From Eutypa lata (lineage: Eukaryota > Ascomycota > Sordariomycetes > Xylariales > Diatrypaceae), in assembly GCA_022661535.1 (NCBI GenBank), contig JAKULF010000003.1, forward strand, positions 2,480,001 through 2,544,000: 64,000 nt of DNA. Direction: 5' to 3'. The notes beneath the pieces were generated by a model. The model was not told the origin of the DNA. It saw only the letters and a program-made list of their open reading frames with translations, and ran no database searches. Every line of letters begins with the position of its first letter. Position 1 is the stretch's first letter. The translations under genes and the position numbers were made by a program. Shown in pieces: positions 37,401-49,999 of the stretch.

Positions 37401-40400
37401 GCTCCCCATCCCTTCTCGATACTGGCAAAGTCAACCACCTGCTTGATCTCGTGCTGTCTGCCGAGTTCTTCTGTCAGAGAAGTCTGGCTAACTGAGCCCT
37501 GGTCGATGACAACTATGAGCTGATGTTGTCCTTGGAGAACATTTATTGGGCTGTTCCGAGTCGGCACATCTTCTTCACCAGATGCTTGCGCAACCATGAT
37601 GGTGCTGATATGGTGAGCATCATCCTCGAAATCCTTCAGAGCAAGATCGATGCCTAGAAAGCCGCTATTCTGTAGAAGCTGGTTCCAGCACTCTTCGGTA
37701 GCTAAGGGCCCATCCTGTCGCCATTTCTCCGTAGAGAGCCACCAACCCTCCAGTGTCCCGAATGCTATGTTCACGCAAGCGAGTTGTGTCGAGGTTATTT
37801 CTTGCAACACAAGATACCCTCCTGGTCTCAATAACTTCCGAAGGTTGCGTAACGCTTTCAAGAGATTTGAGGTAGCGTGGAGTACGCTGCCTGCAAAAAT
37901 GATGTCGTAGCCTCCAATATGCAGTCCAGAGTCCTCGTCTCCAGGGTCATGTTCAAGGTTCCAAGACTTGAACGACATTCTGTCCAGATGCTCCTTGAAT
38001 TGAACTTGAGCATTGCTAAAGAATGACGTGGATATATCTGTAAAAATGTACTCCGCAAATGAAGTACCGCCATTTTCGTTCTCAAGAGCTTGTAGAGTAG
38101 AGAGAATATGTCGTGTGAAGCTCCCAGTTCCCGCGCCGACCTCAAGAATTCTTAGTCGTGGATTCTCGTGTGAGGCCAAGTTGATAAACATCTTGAAGCT
38201 GCCGGAAAGCATATGGCTATTATACACACTAGAGTAAAATGTCTCGGCAGCCTTTGTTGAAAACATGAGTTCCAGTGGATCCGTCTCCCCGCGAAGAATA
38301 GATGGCAAGGCACGGGCGACGGCAGGGAAGAGGAACCACTGAGGGTACTCCGCTTCACACTCTTGTATAATGGTCTCAAGCGCTGAGAGACTGAGGTCAT
38401 TGTGGTTCTCTTGATGCTGCAACTCTGGAGGCCGGTATGTGGATTGCCATTTCAGTAAGTCCATATATTTGCTGAAATATGCGGGATGACCACTCATATG
38501 GGAGGCCGACATTGTCTGTATGGCCCCTTTTGCAGCTGATCGCAGAGCCAACTCGATCTTGGGGAAGAAGTTTGCCATAGCAGTGACCTCCGAGTCGAAA
38601 CTATTCAAGCGGATGGATGCCGTCTCGCAGATCTTCTGTAGTTCCCCTGGCGCGAGTGAGCTAAGCCTTGGTTTCCACGCAATGTTATACAGAAGCATTC
38701 GGCCCGCTAGATCATCTTCGGGCTTTTCAGCCCGGGATATTTCAGCCGTCTTGACTCTTTCGATGGTGCAAAGCGGCGTATCATCATCCGCCAATGCCCA
38801 GAAGTTCATGAAGGGACCCCCCTCGTCTAGAGTTCCAGTAAGGGCGCTCGTGACGTTCACCGCCTTGGTTGTCTGAGACCATACTTTGTTCGACACCCAG
38901 ACCCTTCCTATTCGCCGTGGAATCATTGTAGAAGTATTTTTGAGGCCTTTGGGTGCTGTGGCCAGCAATACCTGCAGGACACCATCGAGAATTCCTGGGT
39001 GAACGGGACTATCATCCGCTTGCTCGTGCACTGTGGGGTCCCAGTTGACCTTTCCCGCGGCTAACATCTGCCCGACTGGATCGAAACTCACGTCACTTAC
39101 GACCGTGAACGATGGGCCGTATCTGAATCCATACTTTAGAAAGCGTTTGTAAAGCGTTCGTATATCGAGCGGCTGGGTGCAGGATGAGCGGATTCTTCGT
39201 GAACGGCTACGAATCCGCTCATACTCCAACATCCTCTCGTACCCGGCGGGCGTTGTGATGTCTTCTTCAAATTGCACTTGAATCTTGGCGTTGCATGTCT
39301 CCGTGACGCCGCCTTCATTATGGCTAAAAATGCGGAACTGAAACCATGTCGATCCTTTCTCGTCCCCCGCCTGAATCTGATCGAGATGAACATCCGTCTC
39401 CACGGCATCTTGAGTCGTGTAGCCAACTCTTAGTGGGGACAGCAACTGAACATCTTTGAAATTAAATCCTGAGATCTTGCGGTTTTTTCCCACGACTGTT
39501 TGCCGTGCGGCTTCCATGGCGATGACAAGACTCCCAGTCCCAGGAACAACAAGCACGCCAGTGACCTAAGACATTATGGTGAGATTGGGTGCTCTACATT
39601 GTACAAAAGCGGGGGATAAAGGTGATGACACTGGTGGGACGACATAGGTTTTGAGAAAGACGAAGTGTGAGGGGGGCGCAATCAGGGGAAGCTTATGCAT
39701 TATGTAGGCACTCACATGGTGTTCACCTAGCCATGGGATAGTCTCAACGCACAGCCTGTTTCTCCACCTCGGCTTCAGCGGATTCCAATCATGTGTCCTC
39801 CTTCCAAGCAAAAATCCCGGGGAAGGTTCTCGCAGTCTCCAATCCCTACTTATCCGCGACTCGTCCCAGTAGCGCCGGCTGTGGTCAAACGGGTAGGGCG
39901 GACAGTCGACCAGGTAAGGATTCTTTCCCTGGTCTTGACCGTTTGCTGCAATGATAGAGGTTGGGTACCCGAGGGAAAATAGGCTGCCCACTAATTGCAG
40001 AGTAGACAGAAGTGGTGAAACCGAACGTTGAATCCAGGCGTGATAGCGTAGCTGAGGGGCTGTCTCTTTCACGGGTCGCCTTAGAGCCGTGTGAGGGCCG
40101 ATTTCGACCAAATCGGTGAGCACGCAAGCTTCCGCAGCGCTTCTAGGAACGCCTGAATTCGTCTTTGTTGTCAAATTAGTCAGTCTATTTAAAGCTTTGG
40201 CGAATCGTACCGGCGATACGAGATTGTCGACCCAATACTGGGGTGTTGCCAACACTTCTGGCTCTATGATCTGCCCAGTGACCGAGCTTACTATGGTGAT
40301 AGGGTCCTGTGTAGGTCCCTTTTTGAGGGAGCCAATGCTAGTAGCGTAGTCATTACCAATGACCCGCATGGCGGGAGAGTGATAAGCAACCCCTGTGTTG

Positions 40401-43359
40401 AGCTTCTGAGCAAAAATGGCCTTCTGGTCGAGGTCGGTTTTCACGGCATTGATTAGGTTTGCCGGTCCTGCCAGTGTAACGTTTTTTGGGCTGTTTATGC
40501 ACGCCAAAAAGACTGAAGCTTCATTTGAAGTACCAAAGCCAAATGTTTCCAAGTACTTTGGTACCTCATCTTCGCGGAGATTGGCTGACAGCATGTCACC
40601 GGAGATCCCAATGACACCAAGTTGATGAGCCAAATATCCTGTCAACTTCCCCCTGAAGTATGCTACCCTGCAAGCGGACTCGTGTGACAAAGCCGCTACT
40701 GTGTATGCCATAGCGATTTCTCCACTAGAGTGGCCAACAACAGCCGTGGGGACGATGTTGAAACTCCGAAGGAGGTCGACAAGCGCGATTTGCAGCGCCG
40801 TGCAGAGCGGCTGGCTGTACTCAGGTCTGCTGATTTTCTCTTGCTCATAAATAGCATCTACCGATATATTAGCATAGAAGCTTTAAACCTGAGACGCCCA
40901 AGGCGACTAAATCTAGAATTCGATATCAACTTACCGAAAAGCGACCAGTCGCATCCCAAGCTTCTAAATATCTCATCAGACATCCGCAGACTTTGCGCGA
41001 AGACAGTATAACGGAGTAATTCCAGTCCCATTCCGGCGTATTGTGCGCCTTGGCCTGTGAAGACGAAAGCAATACCAGTCTTGTTGACATTCACGCGTAA
41101 TGGCTTCTCCGTTGATAATGATCTAGTAGTACCGCCGAAACCCTGATGAGTGTCCTCGGCCGCTGTAGCATCATCGTTTCCTTCCACTACTGCGAAAGAT
41201 CTCCACGGCATGATGCTCCTACGAGCGGCCAGCGTATACGCAAGTTGGGAGAGCTTATTCTGACACCCGGCTATATGTATAGAGTAGTACTGGCCGTACG
41301 CTTGTAACATGCGCTTAATGGCAGATTCATCCGCAGCGCTCCAGACCAACAGCCGAGGAACCAAGGTCGACGCATGGTCACTATTGACAGAGGCATTTAC
41401 AGTGCCGTTGACAGTGCCATGGCCGTTGCATTGGATTTCAGCGACTGATGTTTCTATAGAGCCTCTGAGGTCAGCTTGCACGGACACCGGATCTTTAATG
41501 GAACGATAGAAGCCGTGCATGTTGTGTGTTCGCATGTAGTGGAGAGCATCGTCTAGAATGACGTGCGCGTTGGCACCGCCAAAACCAAAAGAGTTGACAG
41601 AAATCCGCCGCAGGCCCGGCTCAGGCCATGGGATTTTCACAGTGGGGACCTGACGGATAAAGCACGCATTAATCAGTAAAAGGCGTCATTCGAAGTTAGA
41701 GACAGTCCTGTTTAGCTAAGGCGATGTACCTTTATGTTGTCGGCCGCGGCGTTGATAGCCGGGTTCAATGTTTCGAAGAGGGCTTGGGGAGGAATTATTC
41801 CTCGCTCAAGCATCAATACGGCCTTGACGACACCAGCAGGGCCGCTGGATCCTTCGAGGTGGCCTATATTCGCCTTTATCGAGCCCCTGGTATCTGGTAA
41901 GCTTGTGATCAAAGCCACAGTTCGATGCGAGAGACGCTACGGTCAGTTGATACAGACAAGAATAGGGGTTCGCCAGGGGAGCGCTCTTTTCCGAACACTT
42001 TTCCAATAGCTTTCGCCTCCATGGGATCTCCAGTTGGCGTCCCAGTGCCTATGAGAAGGCCGTCAGTTTGTAATTACTGAGTGCTATTTGGACAGTCCAA
42101 GAGAAGGACTAGGGGTAATGAACAAGTAAAATCTATTACTTGTATCGATTTCACTCACCGTGCGCCTCTACGTATCTTGTCTTGTTCAACTCCAAGCCCG
42201 CCTTGGCATACGTATGCCTTATAAGTTCAACCTGTGCCTGGGTGCTGGGCTGTGTAAGCCCTGGGGTCCTACCATCCTGGTTCGAGGCCGTCGCTCGCAC
42301 GATCGCACGAACGACATCTCCGTCGTGCACGGCTCTTCGCAAAGGCTTCAAGTAGAGTGCAACCACACCTTCTCCCCTACCATATCCATTTCCACGGGAG
42401 TCAAAGCTGTAACAACAGCCATCATGGGAAAGAAAATTCAAATTGGCAAGGTGGAGAGATGCTTCAGGGCTCAAGAGAGTACTGGATCCAAATACTAAGG
42501 CCTACACCATTTGTCAGCGACATCGCCGATGAAAGAGGGAAACAAAACCGGAGACAAATTAAAGTTCCTTTGGTTATGGAGAAAAGTAAATATACCGAAT
42601 TTGAGTTTCCAGAAAGGATACTCTGACATGCAAGATCCAATGCAGTCAAACCACTAGAGCAAGCTGTGTCAACATGGATGCTAGGTCCACGGAGATCAAA
42701 GAACCAGCTGATCTTGTTCGGTAGCAAGCTTGCTGCATTTCCAGTGATACTCATTCGTGGGACAGTGTCAGCGTCTTTAGAAGCCATCAACGACCAGTCA
42801 TCCGCCATGGATGCTCCAAAGACGGCAGTTGGGCTTCCTCGAAGGTCTTCAACTGGTATACCAGCTGGATGGATGATTCCCCAGTGAGTTAGTAAGCGAT
42901 TCTCGAGCTCATGCGATGGAGACGGTGCTTACCGCTCTCAAATGCGTGATATGCGGCCTCCAAGGCTTGACGCTGCCTGGGACTCATCGAGGCAGCCTCC
43001 TTGGCTGTGATGGAGAAGAACGGGGCATCGAAAGCCCCTGGGTCTTCCGTCATGAAGTGAGCATAGTGGCTAGGAAGCTGTTGGAGTTATGGGCACAGGT
43101 GCTTAGCGATGTGATACTAACGAAGGCAATATGACAGGACCGAGTCTTCAATTAGGGGGGAGTTTACCGTGTTTGGTTTCTTCGATCCACCGTCATGGAA
43201 AGCGTCAGTGGTCGTACGAGCCGTTGGCCATTTTGTCTTGACATTAGCCCCCTTCTCCAGAATACTCCATAAACCCGTCTCGTCAACGGCATCTTGAGGC
43301 ATCTTGAATGAAAGTCCCGTGATAGCAATGGGCTCCACGAGAGGCTGTTGAACGTCCAT
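34491..43359 (-). CDS. Highly reducing type I polyketide synthase, frameshifted in KR
   Basis: Eleven exons: 43168-43359, 42933-43077, 42596-42864, 42159-42501, 41958-42048, 41730-41886, 40935-41649, 39716-40857, 36420-39565, 35804-36305 and 34491-35721; about 2,640 codons. Domains in order are KS (DTACSSG, Cys181; EAHGTGT; NIGHLEG), AT (GHSSGE, Ser681), DH (HxxxGxxxxP from His1017; DGVLQ, Asp1212), C-methyltransferase (LEVGAGTG, about 1492), ER (HSAAGATGQ, about 2044), KR (GGLGGLG, about 2254) and ACP (GVDSL). It would build a reduced, C-methylated polyketide; no thioesterase or release domain is present. One extra base at 35282-35283 shifts the frame at residue 2381 and stops it at 35233-35235. 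That cuts off the KR tyrosine region and the ACP. This is a real null allele or an assembly error. Confidence 0.9.
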
Positions 43360-44381
43360 CGTGACTCACTCTAGCTTCTCTATGATCTTCTAAGTTTTAC
43401 AATCGAAATATGAATATGAAGTAGCAAGAGTAAGGGTAACACTCAGTGAAGTTGCCTCTGGTGACTCTTTATCACTGCCTTTATATATATCCGGAGAGCT
43501 GGACCTTGGTACTCCTTATGATTAAAGAGGTTAAAAGGTAGCCACCACTATCAATTTAAAGACAACATAATATAAAATAATATATATATATTATATGTTA
43601 ATAATAGGTAGTTACTATCTCTCTTTGCTTCGCTAAAATAAATAAAAACAATTCATTTAATTAGAAAATGGGTGTGCTATGAGAACGAGGCTTAAATCAA
43701 TGAATAAATGAAGTATACACGAGACTAACTAGGATTGGCATTTAACTCGCGAGAGACAAAGGGCCGACAAGGCTTTTACAAGGGCATACACAGCCCGCAA
43801 ATAAGAGTGTAGACCGTTTAGCGCGCGATTCTACGCCTTGGCTTACTCCATCACCCTTCTTGAGGCACGTACGAATCCCTCAAGCCAACTGTGGCGGGAA
43901 AAGGGCCGCTGTTGGTTGGGTTGTGACCCCGCCCCTGAACCAACTGCTCAACGCCATGCATATAGTTATGTGACAGGACAAGTGGCTTTTATCACACAAA
44001 AATGCGGTTTATGTATTCATGTTAGTATAGTGTAGTAATCAATTTTACCTCTATGAAACAGAGGGTTACATGGTAAAGATGTAAAAGGAAAATGATGCGT
44101 GCTTGTGTTGGTTGGTTTATGGGCGAAGTGCCTTGGAATGTTGAGTCCAGCCCAACACCAACCTCAGAGCTGCATTGCATTACTCTATGGGTTTTGGAAA
44201 TTACTATGATGGTTTGTCATGAAGAAGGTGGCAGCCCTTCCATAACCGACCTTCATTGTCGGCAATTCTGTTGAAATCTCTGGTCTTCAAGATTTATGCC
44301 CTCTCGACTTAGTGAGACAAGGGAAAATCACTCTCAAGCCCAATTCACCAAGCTAAACGATTGAATTAAACGACGTCAAAA
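43360..44381. promoter_or_regulatory. Divergent promoter region, PKS and rhodopsin-like gene
   Basis: A 1-kb region between two divergent starts. A (TA)n-rich stretch lies at 43570-43600. GTTGGTTGG-type strings occur at 43911-43920 and 44107-44116. No other gene is visible. It is the probable control region for both cluster genes. Confidence 0.5.
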
Positions 44382-45956
44382 ATGGATCTTAAGAACTGGA
44401 AGAACCTATCTACCTCGGAACAGGCAGAAATTCTCGCCACTCGTCCAGGTATTGAACCACCTAACGGCATAGTTCCCAACTTCGACAACCCACCTACGCG
44501 CAATGATATTGGAATATCGGTGGCGACCATCTTCCTCTTGCTAGTAGTCGTTACTGGATTACTTCGCCTGTACTCTAGAGTTTTTGTTATTCGAGTCTTC
44601 AGGCTTGAGGATTGTGAGTCTTTTCTAGATGTTAGAACCAAGGCCAGCATAGCAAGATCCGTCCGCTTACTGCTCAAATACCAGATCTCGGCTTCGTATC
44701 ATATGTATGTGGGCTCTGCACGAAACATCCACCATATCATTTAGCGGTCGTAACGTGTTGACTTCATGAACAGATCCCATTTCTGGGCCTCACTGCGGTG
44801 CTCATATGTATCATAAGAGAGATTGGGTTTATGGTTGATCAGTGGAACATTTCGCTCGGGACATCCTCTGAATGGTCGATGGTTTGTACCTCTCCGATAA
44901 AAACATTTGTGATGTGCACAGGCTTACCCTTACATCATCTTCTACTTTGTAGTACCTTTGGATTTACCGCCTCATATATGCATTAGTCATGCTTTTCGCA
45001 AAAACGGCCATTCTTCTTGAATGGAAGAACCTTTTCGTTCCAAAAAATACGAAAAGCTGGTTCTTCTGGGCTACTATTACCATGATAGTTATCAATGTCG
45101 TTGCCTACACTGTAGCGATTATCATGACTTGCATTAGGTGTACTCCAGTGTGGAAAATATGGCAACCATGGGTCGACGGTACTTGCTCCGAGCAGAAAGC
45201 CACTGATGTTGCCACTACCTTCATCAACCTGGCTATGGATGTCGTCATCTTGCTACTGCCGCAACCTATCATCTGGAAGCTGAACATGACACGACAACGG
45301 AGGATAGGTGTCTCATTGATCTTCTCCATGGGTTTGTTGTGCGTCTCTCTTTTCTATCACCTTCTTTGACCTGCCGCGGGCTTTCTTGTGGTGGGCCTAT
45401 TCGAATCTTGACTGATTTCAACTATCAAAGTGTTGTCGTTTGTGCAATTGGGCGGATTCACTCGAACATCGTGCTTGATTATCACGGAAACACAACCCAA
45501 GGGGGAGCGATCAACGTTATCTGGGGCTACGGTGAAGCGACCTTCGTGATGATGGTCTTCGCAGCCCCTGGTATTCCCAGGGCTTTTACAAACCAGACAT
45601 TCCTGGTGGGTGTGATCTCCACCCTCCGGTCGTGGACCCGCCTGGGTGGTGGCACCAGAGAAAACAGCGACGGTTCTGGCCAAGCCAATGGCACACATCT
45701 GGTGCGAGCCATCCGTGGTAGGAGCGGCGGAGCGCGGAAGCCAACTGCAACAGAGTTAGACTTGATGGAGTCGCGGAACACCGATAACTTGGAGGCAGGT
45801 TTGAATAGCCCGTGCGTTGTGGGACCAGAAGGACAAATTCCAGAGAATGGGATCTGGAAAACGACCATGTTGGAAACACAAGAGGACTCGGCATCGAAGG
45901 CATCAACGGAGCCAATTATTGGGCGTCAACATCCCTGGATGGACAACAAGAGATAA
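44382..45956 (+). CDS. Fungal rhodopsin-domain (PTH11-like) 7-TM membrane protein
   Basis: ATG 44382 starts a frame with a first TM helix (ISVATIFLLLVVVTGLL) followed by RLYSRVF..FRLED, the usual opening of fungal-rhodopsin/PTH11-like integral membrane proteins. Later exons are 44774-44881, 44953-45338 and 45431-45956, with GT-AG introns at 44882-44952 (71 nt) and 45339-45430 (92 nt). They add helices such as IYALVMLFAKTAILLEW and INLAMDVVILLLPQPI, and a hydrophilic cytoplasmic tail. A short second exon ending at 44704 is needed; its start, between about 44593 and 44655, could not be fixed without an unusually short intron, so this junction may be damaged. Role in the cluster unknown; family members are surface sensors or are simply common cluster passengers. 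Confidence 0.7.
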
Positions 45957-46885
45957 TGATGCTGAACTTTAGGCCGAAAGTGGAGATTTGTCAACACGAT
46001 TCTGACCGTATACATTACCTAGATTCACAGCGCCCTCCATGGCCTCGTAGCAACTAGGACGATAGGACCCCAGAAACGATTATACGTTTGCCTCGACAAT
46101 GCGTCGGTGGTAGACAGACTTAATCGATCACTGCCTCAGTCATCACGGAATAGTTTCCTGTGATTTTCAATTTGCTTCGGCCCGTAAACCAGATATTACA
46201 GTCAAATGGATCCCTAGACCAAAATATCGAAGGTAGAGATTGCCGATACGGTCGTAAAAGGGGAAAGGGTGCCATGAGGAAAGCAGGAATTACGTTCCTT
46301 CCAATATCATGGCCAAGGTGTAATCTAAAAAGGAGAAAGAAAGGAGTAACCACATAATGGTAAAGGACTTAAATGAAATCTCAATATACGACATGCTTTA
46401 TTGGGCGGCGATTAATAAATATGTCATTTTCCTTAAGAAACATATGTTACATAAGCACCTAGGAGCGAAATCCGAACACGATGATTTCCCCGAGTGTTCC
46501 TTTCGTTTTATACAATTACGTGAAACCCCCTTTTAATTATAGCATAGAACATTTCTGTTAGGCTATTCCGGAAAACATCACTCATAAGTGATGACTAGCC
46601 ATTACACGACTATATAAAGAATTATTACCATAAAAATCCAATAGGCCAAGGAAAGACAGCTCTGCCTCTGAATTGTAGGATAACTAGGTGTGTTCATGAC
46701 TATCCAAGACCTTGGCACACCAGTTCGAACAGCTTGAATTCACGTCACAAAGAGGTAATACCTAACAGGAAAATCTGGAGGAATTTCAAAGGCCAGTATA
46801 TCGCGGGGATAAGAAAGACCCTGAAACCTCGTAGTTGAAGCCCGCTGTGGGTATTGGAACGCAAATGTAAAATTATGCCGCAGCC

Positions 46886-46966
46886 TTGTTGTTGGTGGTG
46901 GTGTTGGTGGTGGTGTTGGTGGTGGTGTTGGTGGTGGTGGCGGTGCTGGTGTTGGTATTGGTGTTG
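46886..46966. repeat. 12-bp minisatellite, GTTGGTGGTGGT units
   Basis: About six to seven imperfect units. The first ones are nearly exact and the later ones decay (GCTGGT, ATTGGT). Confidence 0.85.
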
Positions 46967-47357
46967 CATTCGCTTATTTAGAGCTTTCTGTTCGCAATAC
47001 CTAGAGGAGGGGAGAGACGAACCCTCCGAGCTCACAGGAGTCCGGCCTCAATGAAACCTCATCAGAGCCTCGCTACTCAGAGCTGTACCCCAATACTTTC
47101 GGTGCTTGTTGGCTTTCGGGTTCTAAGGTTTCCACATAGTTGCATTGCGTTGGTTGACTGTTGCATATGTATTGAAACAAGCGGGGAAATCTACGTAGAC
47201 ACAAAAGCTGCTCATGCCATCTAATTGACGAAAAGTCCTTGCAGGTGACCCACCGAGCCGTCATGTTACTTGTTAGTTAACGGAATGCCTCATTCTGCGC
47301 TATTTTATCAAACACTTATTGCATATACGGCCTGCATGCTGCAGCTGGAAAGCTACC

Positions 47358-47374
47358 ATCGGGAGTCTCCCGAT
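47358..47374. repeat. 17-bp palindrome, ATCGGGAGTCTCCCGAT
   Basis: Perfect inverted arms of eight bases around a single T, immediately followed by GGGAGACTCC (47375-47384). The whole can form a small hairpin. It lies about 265 bp beyond the stop codon of the P450 gene. Confidence 0.6.
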
Positions 47375-47638
47375 GGGAGACTCCGCATAGTCTCCAATGA
47401 AGCTGAAGCAACCCCTGCTCTGCAGTGCGTGCCGCCTGGTCTAGGCTGTGTACTTAGCTGAAGAGCACTTAATAAATTGACTAGGGGCATAACCGTTGAA
47501 TTAAACTAATAAAATAATAACTTATAATATTAGATACATTTTCTGCTACGCTATCTAAAAGCCTTGATAAAGGATCGCAGAAATAAAGAAAAAAGAGATA
47601 CTAGCATAGTTAATTAAATTAGGATCTAACTCCAATGC

Positions 47639-49502
47639 CTAAATCAGTTCCTCCCAATGGTTCTCTCGGGGCCGAAAAACTAAATTCGGCCCTTCGTGTT
47701 CTGCCATAAACCTGTCGTAGAGTTGGTACTCATCTGGCCGATCTCTCCCCCCTGCCGCCCCCTTGCGTCCGCTTCCAAGCTCACCCACATCCCCGGGGGC
47801 CTTCTCAAAATCGAAATACCATACCGTCTTGGCTACAGTCAAACTCATTTCCAGGTACGCCACAGCCTTTCCTGCACATCCGCGATCTCCCAAGCTGAAT
47901 GGGATGAAGGCACGCCGCATAGTGGCTCTTGCCTCCTTTTCCTCGGGAGCCTCATTGTTTCCTTCCAACCACCGCTCAGGACGGAAAGCGAATGGCTCTG
48001 GGAAGTATTCCGGATTGTGCATTAAGCTGTAAGTCCCAACACCAACCAGGGTTCCTGGTGGGATGATGTGACCATCCACGATGAGAGGCTCAGTGGAGAG
48101 AGGATCCTTCTCACGCCACATCACACCGGGTGTTGGAGGGGAAATGCGCATTGATTCGTCGATGACAGCGCGAAGGTACTTGCAGCTCGTTAATTGTTGC
48201 CCATGTCGGATTTCACTGCCCGAAGAGAACGTCGCACGTATCTCAGAGGCAAGTTGGGCATAGGCGGATGGGTTCCGCGAAAGGTAATAGAATATAGCGC
48301 ACATAGCCGTAGCTGTAGTCGTGCCGCCTTTGTACAGATGGCTCGTTAGTACCAGCAGTCACTTATGGGCTGGTCATGAACTTGCCTGCATTAACGAACA
48401 CACCTGCCTCGCCCCAGATTTCGCTTTTCCGGATACCTTCTTGCTGTGCCTTGTTTATCCTCTCATCGCTTGCAACAAATGAATAGAGGTCGTGCCTCGC
48501 GTCTCTGGGCAAATCCATTCGATCAGAGATCATTCCTGCTAGGATTCTGCGGAACTGTTCGATGCGTTCCCTGACTAGCCACTGCACGCCCGGATCAATT
48601 TTGTGGGTTTTTGGCCAGTTCATGAACAAGTACACTCGGGGGTTGAGGGCAGCAAACGCCCTAGGTAAGAGTCGCAGCGTGTCTTCTGTCTGTGTCTTCC
48701 AAGAGTACCCGAATGCGAGGAGACCGATGACATCCATCGCGAGCCACTTGCATCGCGACGTCATTTCCACGACTTGTTCTTGCTGGCTAGAGTGCAGAAG
48801 CTGCGCGAGGAAAACGTCAACCTGAGACATCATGGTTGTCTCGAATTCACGCATCGAACGCTCAGATATAGCTTTCCCAACGACCCTGCGCCGACGACTG
48901 TGGTCTGCCTTGTCAAAGGCTGTAAATACACTCGGCGTGCTTCTGAATCGAGCATTGGCATAGATTCGTGCCTTCGCAACTCGCGGGTTTAGGTATATGT
49001 CTAGTACAATGTATCCTTAGTTTCCATGCCAGAAGAAGGCACTTCAGATAGAAAATTGCTCGCGAGATAGATACTCACCCTGGATAGCTGTCAAAGTATT
49101 GAACACCAGTCGGTTCGGAGCTTGCCTGACAACAGGGCCTGTTGAGGGTCAGGGGAATACATCATTGATTCATAGACATCGCTCAATCGCTGTGATCTTA
49201 CCAAACTTGAGATGGTCTAGGTATGTTATAAGATGAATATCCCCCTTTATGGCGTGCCAGCCAGCATATCCATTTGTGAGTCGGGCCAGCAAAGGACCCG
49301 GGTATGCCTTTAGGGGATTGAAAACCAGCCGGGAGCTCAGAGCGACAAGAAGCTGAATAAGAAGCAAACGCTAGTAGTCAGTAGAGGTAATTGCACTGAT
49401 AGAATAGTGGGGTTACTTTCATGAAGGGCAAGATCATACCAGAGTGATGATGAAGCATGCGGCATACTTAGAGCATGTTGCCATCAGAAATACGATATCC
49501 AT
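47639..49502 (-). CDS. Cytochrome P450 monooxygenase
   Basis: Five exons, 49440-49502, 49202-49352, 49079-49138, 48386-49000 and 47639-48327; 525 residues, all junctions in frame. An N-terminal membrane anchor (VFLMATCSKYAACFIITL..) and a proline-rich hinge (YPGPLLARL) point to the ER. Landmarks are the I-helix AGGTTT (formed across the last junction), ESMR (Glu354-Arg357) and the heme loop FSLGDRGCAG with Cys447. The fourth intron uses a GC donor (GCAAGT at 48380-48385 on the plus strand) with an ACTAAC branch site. The gene lies beside the efflux pump and close to the PKS, so it probably oxidises the polyketide. It resembles fungal cluster P450s of the benzoate/trichothecene oxygenase type; the substrate is unknown. 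Confidence 0.92.
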
Positions 49503-49999
49503 GATAGTATGATCGCAGTATGGTTAAATGATTTAGTAAGTCTAGAAGGGCACACAGGCTAGATGATGTGTTAGATTCCTATCATGTACCGCGACTTTTC
49601 AGGGGCGGATGGTAAAGTGTAGAAAATAAGTTTTATTTATAAAATACACATTTAAGTATATTGAAAGAACGAATCATTATTAATATGTTCTAATGTATAA
49701 TATATTTCCATTTCTGGAAGTCTTGTTGAGAATTATGTTTAATTATTAATTAATATGTAAAAATAGCCCAGGGGTAAATAAGTGTAACTATACGACGAGG
49801 CTTAACCACTTTGGGCCCAACACTTTCTTTTCTTTTTGATGGGGGCCGACCCGGTACGCAACCGCAGTAATAACTCCTTTTAATCGGTTGCCTCCAACCA
49901 ACCAGTACCGACTTAGCATATTTTACTGTCCAATATCAGACTTTCGCGAATCGCGCATCTAGCACTGGTTTTTTACTATTCACGAGTTCATTAGCGCCC
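49503..49999. promoter_or_regulatory. Bidirectional promoter, P450 and MFS pump
   Basis: The start codons of the two divergent genes are only 497 bp apart, so they probably share control. The half nearer the pump carries CCAACCAACC at 49894-49903 and several CGG/CCG triplets. The centre is AT-rich. Confidence 0.6.

Larger units (their letters stand above)
45957..47638. other. Intergenic with a GGTGGTGTT minisatellite
   Basis: 1.7 kb without a credible gene between the 3' ends of two convergent genes. It contains a GT-rich minisatellite and a 17-bp palindrome. Short frames, including a His/Gln-rich one, are products of the repeat. Confidence 0.6.

Noticed and set aside
44882..44952. Apparent frameshifts in the rhodopsin-like gene near 44900-44990
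   Set aside because: A 71-nt intron ending at the AG at 44951-44952 gives an ordinary, in-phase join; only the junction near 44600-44700 remains open.
46854..47054. Trp/Cys-rich and His/Gln-rich frames
   Set aside because: They are translations of the GTTGGTGGTGGT minisatellite.
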